A program made the position numbers and the translations under genes. From Sepiola atlantica (lineage: Eukaryota > Mollusca > Cephalopoda > Sepiida > Sepiolidae), in NCBI GenBank assembly GCA_963556195.1, contig OY744525.1, positions 81,654,040 through 81,718,039 of the forward strand: a stretch of 64,000 bases of DNA, in the 5' to 3' direction. Positions within the stretch are counted from its first letter, which is position 1, and the number at the start of each line of letters is the position of its first letter. The notes under the pieces were generated by a model, which saw only the letters and a list, made by a program, of their open reading frames with translations, was not told the origin of the DNA and ran no database searches. Positions 22,227 to 33,208 of this stretch are shown one piece after another.

Positions 22227-22426
22227 CTCAGACTCTGTTGTTGAGTACTATCGAATGTTTAGATATTTATGCTAGCCGTTTTCAGTGTAAATATCACTTA
22301 ATTTCTCTGTTATCACGTGATAATATCTCGTGGCCTAATGTGACTAGGTGAACGCTTACAGATTCAAGGTGTCTCTGTGAACCGGGTTTGTACCCTATGA
22401 CCGTCTGAGATTGCTATTTCCCTGCA

Positions 22427-22464
22427 CTGATGAGAGCCGTAAGCTCGAAACGACGTTGTACGTA
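22427..22464 (+). ncRNA. Hammerhead ribozyme-like motif with intact core
   Basis: CTGATGA (22427-22433), stem II GAGC (22434-22437) / GCTC (22443-22446) with loop CGTAA, then GAAA (22447-22450). A small stem III follows (ACGAC / GT-A-CGT), ending in GTA, an allowed NUH cleavage triplet. Stem I (bases before 22427 with those after 22464) is weak by eye. It most likely belongs to a retroelement tail. Self-cleavage is not shown. Confidence 0.55.
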
Positions 22465-22984
22465 GGTAAAATATTAAAAAAATAATTTAATATTATATAT
22501 ATATTAGTACATGTATTAATGTTGTTTCCTAGATGTTAATCAAATGACACTCCAGTGTTTATAAAAAGTGCTCAATAAAAAGTAGAGCTGTTTTTTAGTA
22601 TGCATTTTTATTCATACAAACATTATTTATTACATATGTGTATAGATGCTTCAGCTGCGATCTCTCTTGAGAAACAGCTTCCTGAAATGAAATAAATTTT
22701 TTTCAGAAAGTCTGAGGAAGCTGGTCGCATGTGAGTTCAAAGTTTTTCTTTCTGAACTTTTCTTGTCACAATACGCTGTAATTCTTTCAAATTGAGAACT
22801 TTTCATATACTTTTTCTGACGCACTTGAGGTGAATAGATCCAATATTGACGTAATAATGTTGTTTGGTTTACTTTAAGCGAAACGATTCATAAAATAATT
22901 TGCACTGATGTTTTGAAAAATGTTTTGTTAAGAAAAGAAAAAAATCTTGACTTTTGAAATATAAATGAACTTTGCTTACTTATA

Positions 22985-23963
22985 CAGACTGGTGCAAAAG
23001 TCGCGCATTGGTTTGTTTAGGTGATAGAAACTACAACATTTCAAGTAATTTACTAGGCTTTTCTGATAAATAATACATTTACTTGGTAATTTTGTTGCAG
23101 TAGGTTTAAAAAAATAATATCCTTTAAATGGGCACCATTTTCGGCCTCACAAAGACGGGCTCTAGTTAGGGCATTTTCCATTACAGTCCTTAGAATAACT
23201 GGCTCTAGTTCTTGGATTTCATGTCTGATATTGTTTTTAAGCTCTTGAATCGTTGTAGGCTTGTTCACATATACCATTTCCTTAAGATAACCCCAAAGGG
23301 AAAGGTCAGGGGCTGTTAAATCCGGTGAACGTGAAGGCCAGTTAAAATCAGAAAATCTGCTAATTAAGCGCTCGCCAAACAATCCCCTTAAGAGCGCCAT
23401 ACTTTGTTGGGCAGTGTGGGCAGTAGCTCCATCTCGTTGAAACCACATTTCTGGGTTGTCCTGAACAGCTGGCCTTGAAAAATTTTCAATCATTTGTTGA
23501 TATCGCTGTGCAGTTATCGTCACCGCGACACCTTCTTCGTCTTCAAAGAAATATGGACCGATCACTCTTTCCGAGGTAACACCACACCATACGGTACATT
23601 TTAGTGGATGTAATTCACACTGATGAACGGTTCTTGGATTTTCAATGGCCCATATTCTGCAGTTTTGCTTATTTACGAACCCGTTCAGATGAAAATGGGC
23701 TTCGTCGCTCATTATCAGCTTATGGATGAATTCATTTTTTTTCTCTGGCTAATTGCTGAATGTGAACAGTATAAGCTATGCGTAATTGCAAATCTGTGGG
23801 TTGTAATGCCTGTACCAATTGAATTTTGTATAGAAACATGCAATTCACGCAAAATTCTTTGAAGTGACCTTCTGGACATCCCAATCTGAGTGGTTCGTCT
23901 TCGAGTTAAGGTGTCTGGATTTTCAGCAATGCTAAACTAATGCGTGACTTTTGCGCCACCCTG
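22985..23963 (-). mobile_element. Mariner-type (DD41D) transposon with both terminal inverted repeats
   Basis: The left end CAGACTGGTGCAAAAGTCGC then GCA (22985-23007) and the reverse complement of the right end, CAGGGTGGCGCAAAAGTCAC then GCA (23963-23941), form TIRs of about 23 bp with three mismatches. TA flanks both ends (22983-22984 and 23964-23965), the expected target-site duplication. The element is 979 bp and encodes the transposase at 23053-23940 on the minus strand. Confidence 0.93.
23053..23712 (-). pseudogene. Tc1/mariner-superfamily transposase, C-terminal part
   Basis: A 219-codon open frame with the DDE fold: SDEAHFHLNG (first Asp), WFQRDGATAHT (second Asp), and RSPDLTAPDLSLWGYLK (third Asp, 41 residues after the second, i.e. 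DD41D). The KCTVWCGVTSERVIGPYFF block is typical of this group. Upstream on the minus strand (23713-23940) a helix-turn-helix remnant is readable (SIAENPDTLTRRRTTQIGMS, SLQRILRELHVSIQN) but frameshifted, and the total is shorter than a full transposase. It cannot make an intact enzyme as it stands. Confidence 0.92.
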
Positions 23964-24063
23964 TATATGCTCTGTTGTTACTGGTTGACAATCATCGAGC
24001 TTAAATTGGAAGAGGTTGGTAAACAGAAAGTATTGAAAGTATATGCTAAAATATATTTTCACA

Positions 24064-24087
24064 ATATATATATATATATATATATAT
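24064..24087. repeat. (AT)n microsatellite
   Basis: About 24 bp, 100 bp beyond the mariner element. Confidence 0.85.
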
Positions 24088-24495
24088 TCACCCCTACCAC
24101 ACAAAAGTTAGTGAGTAAAACCTGCCGGACGAAACCTTTTCATATGTTTAGAGGTAGGAAGAAAGCAAATAGCAAGCCTGAGTCTGCCCCTCCCCCTCCG
24201 CTGTCTAAAATGAATTTGGAAAGAAATTCTTCACTCTATTTCCATAATGAGAGGTTACTTTTTCTTTCTGTACTGATTGATACTTTTTTCTTTTTTAAAA
24301 CTTTCTAATTCAAGACGTTTTCTTTCTTTCTTCTTTTTTTTTACTTCACTGACTGTGACGTTATTTTATATGAATACGAATATTAGTGCGAACACAAGGG
24401 ACGCATACTAATTTTTTTTCTCAGCATTTTTGACAGAAAGTGTACACTCGTGATTAATAATGTGTGGCTGTACATAATATAAAATGGGTACTTAC

Positions 24496-24606
24496 TGAGG
24501 TCCTTCTTCTGAAAAAAATGGTAGATGAAAAAGTGCCATTGGAAAGAAAAGTTCATTCCGGATTGGTGAATAGAACGGACTCACTGTCACTGGTGGGGAA
24601 ATCCAC
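24496..24606 (-). CDS. M13 peptidase exon (substrate-binding strand; SP instead of Asn-Ala)
   Basis: 1 nt, 36 codons and 2 nt between acceptor TTCTTCCAG and donor CA|GTAAGTAC. WISPPVTVSPFYSPIRNELF aligns with the family 'W.M.P..VNAYYSP..NEI.FPAGILQ.PFF'. In neprilysin the Asn-Ala pair (N542, A543) binds the substrate backbone; here that pair reads Ser-Pro. FPAGILQ reads FPMALFH. The exon is otherwise open and correctly phased, so the changes are not simply decay. Confidence 0.96.
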
Positions 24607-24671
24607 CTGGAAGAAAAAAAACAATTATTTTAGTATCAGTTGAAAAGAAGTTCATGGTTTTATATTATTCA

Positions 24672-24705
24672 CTAGCTGTACCCTGCCCAGCGTTGTCCAG
24701 GAGTA
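24672..24705 (-). mobile_element. Helitron-like 3' terminus
   Basis: ACTAGCTGTACCCTGCCCAG then CGTTGTCCAGG: reversed hairpin plus CTAGT end, as at 11725. Confidence 0.45.
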
Positions 24706-25096
24706 ATCTTTTTACTTTCATTTTTATTTTACTCATTACTCCCCCCCATCCTTTTTTAATCTTTTCTCTCAATTTTTTGTCAGAAAATATTTACAGTTTT
24801 TTAAAAGATCATTCAATAAATGGTATTTAACAAATCGTGTTTCAATCTCACAACTATTTTCGATTTTTTAAACTGTTCTTTTTGTTGTTGTTTTACCAAA
24901 TTATTATTTATTTTAAATAGGATTTTGAGAACTATATTTATTGGTAATTGTATCGTTTGGCCATTAAATTATTAATTGAACTAAATTGTTATAAAAGTAT
25001 AATTAAAGTCAAGAAAAGCTAACAGCTTGACATGTTTGCAATATAAATTTGCACATTGAAAGAAGTTGCCGAGAGACAGACGCATTAAAGAGGTTT

Positions 25097-25099
<3 letters not shown>

Positions 25100-25156
<57 letters not shown>
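25100..25156. repeat. (AT)n microsatellite
   Basis: About 56 bp, abutting the dispersed repeat 25157-25290. Confidence 0.95.
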
Positions 25157-25160
<4 letters not shown>

Positions 25161-25290
25161 TCATGTATCCACATAAAATGTTTTAAGGAGATATAATTTT
25201 TTATGTATCAATTTTCAGTATTTACTTAAACAGTGCTCGATACGTGAGTAGAGCTAGGTAGTAATTTATGAAAATATATTTTCATAAATT
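25157..25290 (+). repeat. Dispersed repeat, inverted partner at 47220-47351
   Basis: TATTTCATGTATCCACATAA, ATGTATCAATTTTCAGTATT and AACAGTGCTCGATACGTGAG appear reverse-complemented at 47220-47351, again with an (AT)n tract at the same edge. Confidence 0.85.
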
Positions 25291-25309
25291 ACTATATATA
25301 TATATATGT

Positions 25310-25818
25310 TTAAATATGTTTATATATTTGTATGTACAGGAGTCACTCCTAAACTAATTAATCGATCATTATGGATTTTGGAACACAGCTGTTAGGTGTA
25401 AGGAGTCCAGATGTGGGCTATATTTAGTTTAATTTAGTTTTATGGAATGAAAGTCTCTGTGAAAATTCAGATACCTCCGATTTTTGTCAGTATTTGAGTA
25501 TTTTTAGGGTGCATAATATGGGCACAACCTCCCATTTGAAAATTCAAATATATCAGATTTGCATTGAATTTGATCCATAGTCAATTGACACCCATTAAGC
25601 AAGATTCTTTGAATTTCAATTTCTTCTTAAGACCCCTTAAGCTTAAGCCTTTTCTAGAATCAAAATTTAATGGATTTTGATGAAAAGTCGAATATGGATT
25701 CTACACATAAGGTTTAGTATCATTATATTTTGATTTTAATCTTGATAAGGGACAAAAGTGATGAAAAACTTATATTTAGGGAATTAATTTAAGGCGTCCT
25801 GGGACGGATATTCTTCTA

Positions 25819-25837
<19 letters not shown>
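25310..25837 (+). mobile_element. Putative non-autonomous Helitron, copy 2
   Basis: Same blocks as 9335-10040. The 3' end GCGTCCTGGGACG (hairpin) then GATATTCTTCTAGT gives the CTAGT terminus. It stops at an (AT)n tract, consistent with insertion between A and T. Confidence 0.6.

Positions 25838-25857
<20 letters not shown>
25819..25857. repeat. (AT)n microsatellite
   Basis: About 38 bp following the CTAGT terminus. Confidence 0.95.
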
Positions 25858-25860
<3 letters not shown>

Positions 25861-26601
25861 GACGATTTCAACTTGAGTTTTATAGTTTATTAACTTTTGA
25901 CTATTAACAGAGAAAGAGAGTGATGGAAGCAAGATTGATAAACACTTGGTGAGTACATTGCAAATTATGGCTAATTAGAACAATAAAAATGAAATTTATT
26001 TTTTAAAAACATAACTCAATCTCAAAACCAAAGAATATTTTAGCATGTATTTTGTGTGATTAAAATATATAGGAAAAAAGCCACTAGGAAACAAACGTTG
26101 ATTAATTTAGCTTTTGTATAATCTATTAATAGATTATTAATAATGGAGATTATGTATCTGTCTGTCTGAATCCGAAACTATATTATCTCTTTTTATATCT
26201 ACTTATCAGATCCTGTATATACTCATTCCAAAACTTCCCCAAGTATCACGCATCTTTCAAATATACATAATTAATTTGTTTTAAAGCTTCTAATAAATTA
26301 ATATTCGCAAATATACACTCATGATTGTTTTTTTCAGATTTCCAGATGTATTTAAAATATTTTCCTTGATCTTAATAAAAATTATGAATAGAATTAATTA
26401 AAGACATTGTTTTTTTTTTTAAATCTTTATAATTGAGTTACGTAATTAAATTAGATTGTAATAGAATATGATGGAACATTCGGCGTACATTCCAACATTT
26501 GGTTCCCCGCCCTCTGATTATTAAGTATAACGTTCTATTTCGAACGCACAGAAAGTTCTATTTCAAGAAATCCACAGGTGTTAACATGACGTCAGATTAG
26601 A

Positions 26602-26615
26602 GAAAGAGAGAGAGC

Positions 26616-26649
<34 letters not shown>

Positions 26650-26652
26650 GAT
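26602..26652 (+). repeat. (GA)n microsatellite
   Basis: About 50 bp of GAGA with a few C interruptions. Confidence 0.95.
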
Positions 26653-27414
26653 GGACAGGGGCGTCTTATTTGATTAATAACATGTAAACAACACATTCTC
26701 TGAGATTTATCGTACGAGTCGCTCAAAAATTATATATTTACTTTGATTTTTTTTTATTAAAACGTTTTGTTTTTTTTTGTTTTTTAAAAATCTTATTAGA
26801 AATTATGTTTTAAAGCACAAATTTATTGAATCAAATTGTTTAATTGAAAAAATAATGAATTAGAAAAATTTCAAATTCATATAAAAGTTTAATACGCAAA
26901 TGCGTTTAGTTTAAAATGCTAACTAATGTAAACAATAGGCTCGCAAAATTATCCTTAAGTGCGAACTTACATGACTTAAATTCCAGAAAAATAAATGGTT
27001 CCATCCTGGATATTAATTTTTTTTGTGAAAATAAAATTAAAAATTATAGTTGATCAGATTTAATATCTAATTATTTATTTTAATTTTTTTTTGTCCAATT
27101 CAATTCAAGATTTTAGACTGGAGGGTGGGGCATCTGTAGGTCTGCCAAATATAAATTTTGTTACGCCGTCTTCTGAAACAATAAAATAACTTCCAGTTAG
27201 CAACTTTCTTTTATTTATCGAAGAGAATTTAAAGATTTTGTTTTCTAAACACTTTCCCTGCGGTTACCTTTTACTTAATTTAAAATGTAATGTATAACTT
27301 AAAACAACTAGCAAAAATAATACTAATGATAATAATAATATGTGCCTATTTCTCTGTAGCCATGTGTCTTGAATGTGGCTGCATTAAAGTATCAATTATG
27401 TAATCCTGCCATAC

Positions 27415-27518
27415 CTTCTCCGGTCTGGTTTCTCTGTTAATTGTCCAATCATTCTTTCCAAATCAAATTTTTTCCATCGTATCAAATTCGTAAACCAGTT
27501 TCCTTCAACAACATCAAG
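27415..27518 (-). CDS. M13 peptidase exon (GNWFTNLIRWKKFDLERM...)
   Basis: 34 codons plus 2 nt between acceptor TTTCTGTTTCAG and donor AAG|GTATGGCA. GNWFTNLIRW...LTEKPDRRR matches the M13 region '+.EN......+......L.KP.DR..W', and the final Arg codon and following Trp are completed across the junction with 24496-24606. Confidence 0.95.
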
Positions 27519-27769
27519 CTGAAACAGAAAGAAATATAAAATAATAGTTACAACAAAATAACATCCCCTCGAAATGTATAGGGTAACCAAGACATTTTGT
27601 CTATTTTCAAGATGTACATCATTGAAAAGAAACAAATTCGTTTGTTATGCTCCTTTTTTGGGGAGACCTTCCTGTTTAACTATTATTTTCTCCACAAATT
27701 GCACCTTTTAACTATTTTCTCAATTCAACTATTAAAATTAATTGCACATTAATGCAATATACAGATCAT

Positions 27770-28260
27770 GGATGAGAACTGGATGGCGAAGCTATTGAAG
27801 TTGTTGAGAGGTTTTATTACCTTGGTGATACCATTGGAGCACACGGTGGAGCAGGCGCTAGTGTGATTGACATCAGCCATGGTGCATGCAGTTATATCAC
27901 TTCTTATGTACTCAAACCATGTCTTTCTCAGTCTACCACATGCCAGCAATATCCAAATGCGTTCATGTAAGATGTGGCACACTATACATGGCTGAATCAC
28001 TTGAGACGCTGAGTGCATAAGGCATCGGTAAATCTCACCGATACCAAGTTTCTTAAGAAGCACAACTGATGGGATCTTTTCTTCCAGTTTGAAGCCCACA
28101 TCTATCTGATCTTGACATGATCAGTATGCTGAAGCCGTTGCAGATCAGATGTTTGAAGCCCATGTCTCATTGCTATACAAGATGGCAAAGCTAACACAGG
28201 TGAAAAGACGTTGTCCCAAATCTTGAAGGCAATATGCCTTCAAATTGCTGTTCTGGCAAC
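27770..28260 (+). mobile_element. LINE fragment (RT region, different family)
   Basis: The plus strand reads EVVERFYYLGDTIGAHGGAG then ASVIDISHGA, matching '.F.YLGD.I...GG...' near the end of the RT domain in non-LTR elements. It degenerates after about 28060. Confidence 0.65.
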
Positions 28261-28345
28261 GTCTTCCAATAAATTAATCGTTTATTTTATGGTATTTCCA
28301 ACACAAACACAAGCTTTTTAACCTAATAATCTGTATATATGTTTG

Positions 28346-28720
28346 TTACCTATATATCGGATGCTGTGTTAGGAGTAAGAAGTGTAAAGTGCATGCTAGC
28401 CTGGTAGTATAAAATGTTAGGGTGGGAGAAGGATGTGTGGGTAGAAGCGAGGCAGTGGGTGTTTCAACATGAAATAGTAAGTTGAAAGTAATGTGGACAG
28501 GAGGTGGGTATGGAAAAAGGAAGGCAAGGTGCATGATAGCATGGTAGGAGAGAGTTAGGGTGGCAGAGGGGTTTTTGGATAGCAGGGTGACAGTGGAAAC
28601 TTGGTGGTGGCTACTGTAGTAAGGGAATAGGAATGTGAGAATAGTTAGGAAGGTAGAAAGTGTAGGTAAGTAGAAGGTGTAAGGATGACGGGAATACAGT
28701 GGAATATGAGGAAGAGATAT
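28346..28720. repeat. G/A-rich imperfect repeat tract
   Basis: Irregular repeats of GTATGGAAAAAGG / GCATGATAGCATGGTAGGAG type; the 168-codon minus frame over it is low-complexity (Ser/Pro/Leu/Thr) and runs into the real exon at 28739. No product inferred. Confidence 0.5.
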
Positions 28721-28738
28721 AGAAAAAAATATGCTTAC

Positions 28739-28816
28739 CTGTTTGTAATAATTATTCAAGTAAGTAGTGTTGAGCATGAACGAAGGATAGCTGACTTTTT
28801 CTATCATTGAATCAAG
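28739..28816 (-). CDS. M13 peptidase exon (IEKVSYPSFMLNTTYLNNYY)
   Basis: 26 codons in phase 0-0 between acceptor GTTTTCAG and donor CAG|GTAAGCAT. LDSMIEKVSYPSFM corresponds to the family '....IGYP.FI', with the glycine replaced by serine. NTT is a potential N-glycosylation sequon, as expected for an extracellular domain. Confidence 0.95.
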
Positions 28817-29333
28817 CTGAAAACACAAAAGGGATACATATATAAAACACATATATACATTTTTTGATTTTTTTCACAACAAAGATTATTAGGAAAACAA
28901 AAAAATAAATAAAAAGGTATAATCGAGCAGAAGAATTCTATTATGTCTAACAATGTTTGCTTAAATGAAAGCATGCTGCCTAAATACACACAATATATAT
29001 TTTATATAAATTTATTTAAGTTCACACAAAGGTTTATATAGTAGCTCAAAAGTGTATGATACGACTAGAACTCTTAATTTAAAATGCTATAATTCCAGTT
29101 CATCCAAAAAGAAAATTATTTGCAAACAATTGTTTCTGCCCATTTCCTAAATATACAATTTATCAAATATTCACAAAGAGGCTTCATCAGGTCACAGGTC
29201 GTCCATGTTCTTTGTTTTAATGGATAACACCACCATTTTGTTACTTGAGTATTTAAGGATCTCTTCTGATGTCTTCAACCTGTTTGTGACATCGTCAATT
29301 GTGTCCGGAGACAAGCAGAGTTTTAATTTTTAC

Positions 29334-29432
29334 CTTTGATGCTGCTGCGGCTTTTGTATGTTTGTCCATCCAAAACTTTCGTAAAATGTATGCTTTGAAT
29401 GCCTCCTTGATATATTTTATTAAACTTTCAAT
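29334..29432 (-). CDS. M13 peptidase exon (IKEAFKAYILRKFWMDKHT)
   Basis: 33 codons in phase 0-0 between acceptor ATTTTCAG and donor AAG|GTAAAAAT. It matches the M13 pattern 'I..I..AF...L..L.WMD..T...A..K'. The WMD and the closing AAAASK occupy the expected helix ahead of the 'IGYP' segment encoded by the next exon. Confidence 0.96.
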
Positions 29433-29599
29433 CTGAAAATGGAAAAAGAGGAAAGGTAAGCAGAGAAAAGCAGTAGGTTTATGTGGACCATAATGGCGCC
29501 GATAAATCACACATTTTAAGAGAGTCAATCTTTTCCCTATGTACTTAACTAATCGTACATCATAAGCTCTCACTAAGATAAAAATAAAAACGTGTGGTA

Positions 29600-29622
29600 T
29601 ATATATATATATATATATATAT
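29600..29622. repeat. (AT)n microsatellite
   Basis: About 23 bp inside the intron next to the WMD exon. Confidence 0.85.
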
Positions 29623-29724
29623 TTTAGAAAACACTGCTTTCTTAGGTTAGTATGTATTGTAGAGCCAGGCTGCCAGATGTATGCAGCACTCAATCCTCGG
29701 TATTGTATAAATTTTATGTTATAA

Positions 29725-29835
29725 ATTTTTTTTTAACATAGTTCACCCCGAACAAGGCAGGCTACCACTGTAGACGTAAGAGCTACTGAGAGATAGGGTG
29801 TAAGTTATGGGGGTCATCCTAAGTTGGGAATATAA
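29725..29835 (-). mobile_element. LINE family A 3' end fragment
   Basis: Reverse complement of the shared 3' end (GTTCACCCCGAACAAGGCAG, CCACTGTAGACGTAAG), only about 110 bp long. Confidence 0.8.
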
Positions 29836-31169
29836 CAAAATTAATTCAGTGATAGTTTTTACTAACCTAGAAACAATTATTTAATAAAAAAAAAATGATA
29901 TATGCATATATGGGGTCCACAGATGATAAAATAACTCCCAGGGGGTTCAAAAACAAAATAACGTTGGGAACCCCTGATCTAATGCAAAACAAATGAGTTC
30001 TAAAAAATACTATTCTAATTTATGGTAACGTTAAGATCTCAAGAGATATTTTTTACTCCCATGAATCCATTTCTCTTACCTACTTTGAAAAAAGTCTTAT
30101 ATTGGCTTTACTGCGACAGCACTCTTCTGTAGACTCACATGTCATCTACCAGAACAAAATGCTATAGGCCAGCGTTAAACAAATTCTCATTAATAATGCG
30201 TTCTCAGATTTTATAATTGATAACAAAAAAATTCAACTTTTCTCTAACAAAATGCATAGCACATATCCAAACTCTGACCCTGGCATCCATCCATCTTTAT
30301 GTATACTCTGAAGAGCTTCACCATATGCTGGGGAACAAGGGGCGAGTGTTGTTGTAGTCACATGTGTGGTTTTTGCAGGTTATACTGAAGTAATTGCTAA
30401 AGGCATCTTCAGGCTGGAGCTTTTAGCACCTAGTATTCTTAAGTGGCTTCATGCCTTGTCTGGAGGGATTTCCATAAAAGAAATTAAAAAATGGTTACCC
30501 ATATGGTACTGGCCAGGATCAACGCCGCTTATGATTATTCTATTTATTTATATTACTGTAATCAAATACATCATAATTATGAACTTGACGAAATAGAATT
30601 GATAAATATTATATGTAATTCAATCAAACAAGTCGATACAAAAACACACCAAATTTATCATTTAATAGTTGTCCCTACACGGTGTTGCCCAGGAGTCTGT
30701 TTACTTTTATTTTGGTTTTGCTATTTTCCTTTATAAATCATATAAATACTTTAGTTTTTTTTTTACTCTTAAATTTATAAATAGAGCCACAGATACCAGA
30801 TCAGAATCAGACTGATAAGAGGGGAAAAAAAGAAAAAAGAAACGAATGCTGATTACGTGACGAATGCAGAGAGGGTGAACTGGCCACGCAAACTTTTGTT
30901 CTGTGCAAAAATGGGAGAAGACGGAAGAGACTGATTAGACATTCGCTCTCTCTCTCTCTCTTTGTTATGTAGTAAACTTTTTACATTGCCTAATTTCACT
31001 ATGTTAAATTGTTTTTTGCATAGGATTTTTAAAAGGTTCATTTTAATACTTTGCGCTTTTGCTTTTTTGATTTCAATAAATTCTCAATTAGTAGTAAATA
31101 AAAGAATAATAATGTGTCAGTCATGTGGAGGTGAGAAACAGAGAGGCACACGAAACCTCTTCAACCACC

Positions 31170-31880
31170 GATTGCCATGGCAAATAACAGCTTACCTGAG
31201 AGTTCAACGTTAAAACTCCTCGGCCTAACATTTACAGGTAACATGAATTAGAACAAATACATAGAAGACATTGCCAATGCTGCTGCAAAGAAGGTGGGCT
31301 ACCTCTACCATGCTAATGAACTTCTCACACCTGACATCCTATATCTCTAAAAGCCACCATCCGTCCCTGCATGGAGTATTGTTGCCACATCTGGGCTGGT
31401 GCATCATCCACTAGTCTCTCCCTCTTAGACAAGGTCCAAAAAAGAGTCACTAACTTAATAGGTCCATCACTATCCACTAAGCTCCAGCCCCTGTCCCATC
31501 GCTGCAATATTGCATCCTTGTGCCTGTTTTACAAGTACTTCAATGGATTGTGCTCCGATAAACTTGCTGCTCTAGTGTCTCCTTGACGTAAATACACTAG
31601 ACCAACCCGACAATCAGCTAAGTCTCATCCATTCACTGATGCCGGAGAGCCTTCTACTCCAATAGCTTCTTTCCTCATGTTGCCGGCCTCTGGAACTCCC
31701 TCCCTGTTTCCCCGACTGTACTGACATGCAGAAATTTAAAACTTATGTAAGCAGACATCTCGGTGAACAGCTCCCAACTTAGGATGACACCCAAAACTTA
31801 CATCCTAATTCTCAGTCACCCCTTATGTCTACAGTGGCGGCCTGTCTTGTTTGGGGTGAACTATGATACAAAAAAAAGGT
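31170..31880 (+). mobile_element. LINE family A fragment, about 700 bp
   Basis: Plus-strand pieces: LKLLGLTFTG, AAAKKVGYLYHANELL, then MEYCCHIWAGASSTSLSLLD and KVQKRVTNLIGPSLSTKLQP, SLCLFYKYFNGLCSDKLAAL, and the standard 3' UTR ending TGGGGTGAACTATGA plus an A run. Interrupted by stops. It is the most complete tail of this family in the window. Confidence 0.88.
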
Positions 31881-31899
31881 GATCACACAATTTTATTAA

Positions 31900-33130
31900 T
31901 ATACAAATTATAAAAAGCACAAAACATTTAACATTGTAAACATAAGCATTCAAGTTTTTATTTATTTTTGTGTCAGCAATTTAATATTAGTTCATCTCTT
32001 ATGTTTGATAATGTTATACAGTCAGGTTGTTGACAAGAAAGAACACATATAAAAGATATAAAAGTTTCTTTACTTGTTGTCAGACAAGTATCGAAATAAA
32101 TCAGTTTGTAATCTTTGTGGTAAGTTAGTTGGAAAAGATTCTCTTGGAGTAATATCAAACAGGGTGGTGAGAGCTGGCTGTTCGATTCACCTCAGTCGTG
32201 AGATCCTGTCACTCATCCATTTCTGTCGACATCAGCGTTTTCTCTCCTTCTATCATCACTCTTATCAACGGTAATGAATCTCAGTAACGACTGTATTTTC
32301 TCACTCTGCAGATGTAGATTCGTCATTGACCTTCTGTCTGATCCCGCTCATCGACTTTCTGTAACCGCCAACCTCCCACAGCCGTGTATTATTCTAGTTG
32401 TTCTTGAATTCCACTACAGGCATTCAATATAATACAAAAAGAAAATAATAACTAAAAACTAGTCATCATTCAATATATTACAATGAGAACATTGTATTTA
32501 AACGTGAACAAAATATGGCTTCATAACACCAATCATTATTTGCCAACTAAAAAAATACAAGCAGTGTTAGTTCTTGTAAAAATATTAATAAAAACATGAT
32601 ATTAGTTCAGAGACCAAAAAACTTGTTAAAGAACATATTAGTAATTAATAAAGATGGAGGAATCGGCCTCGATTTCTTGCCGTATAATAACTGTGAATTA
32701 CTAACCAGATATTAATGAAATCAAGATAATCGTGGTCAAACTTCATATATAGCCCTTAAGATCTGTCTTCTTTTCACATGTCTATCGTGAGTTCCCATTC
32801 TCTATTTATGGACAAGTTACACTCACCCTATATCGTGATCGAGAATTTAAGGTAAAAAAAAACTGATGATTTCTGCTACTCATCCGAAAATCAGCTGTTT
32901 TTTCTTTAACTCACATAGGGTGTCAAAAATTTTACACTCCCATAAATATCGGAAATTCAGACCATTGAATATTTCACACATTTTAATTTGCGATGGAGTA
33001 TTTTATTTAGGTTTAAATGTTGCAGATTAGCACTATTTTATACCGCATTGTCCGATAATGAAAGAGAACTCCTGTGTACTCCTGCTCTAAGCTCTGAACC
33101 CTAAATTACAAATTTTGTAAAATTTTCCGT
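31900..33130. other. Intron stretch, no family recognised
   Basis: AT-rich, with one more balanced patch at 32100-32400 that has no recognised frame; possibly an old repeat. Confidence 0.4.
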
Positions 33131-33175
33131 TTCTTTTTTACTTATGTCTTTGCTTACTTTCTTTCTCTTATGCTG

Positions 33176-33177
<2 letters not shown>

Positions 33178-33206
<29 letters not shown>
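33178..33206 (+). repeat. (ACT)n microsatellite
   Basis: About 9-10 ACT units. Confidence 0.9.

Positions 33207-33208
<2 letters not shown>

Noticed and set aside
28346..28852. 168-codon minus-strand frame
   Set aside because: Low-complexity intron sequence that happens to be open into a real exon at 28739-28816; only the exon part is coding.
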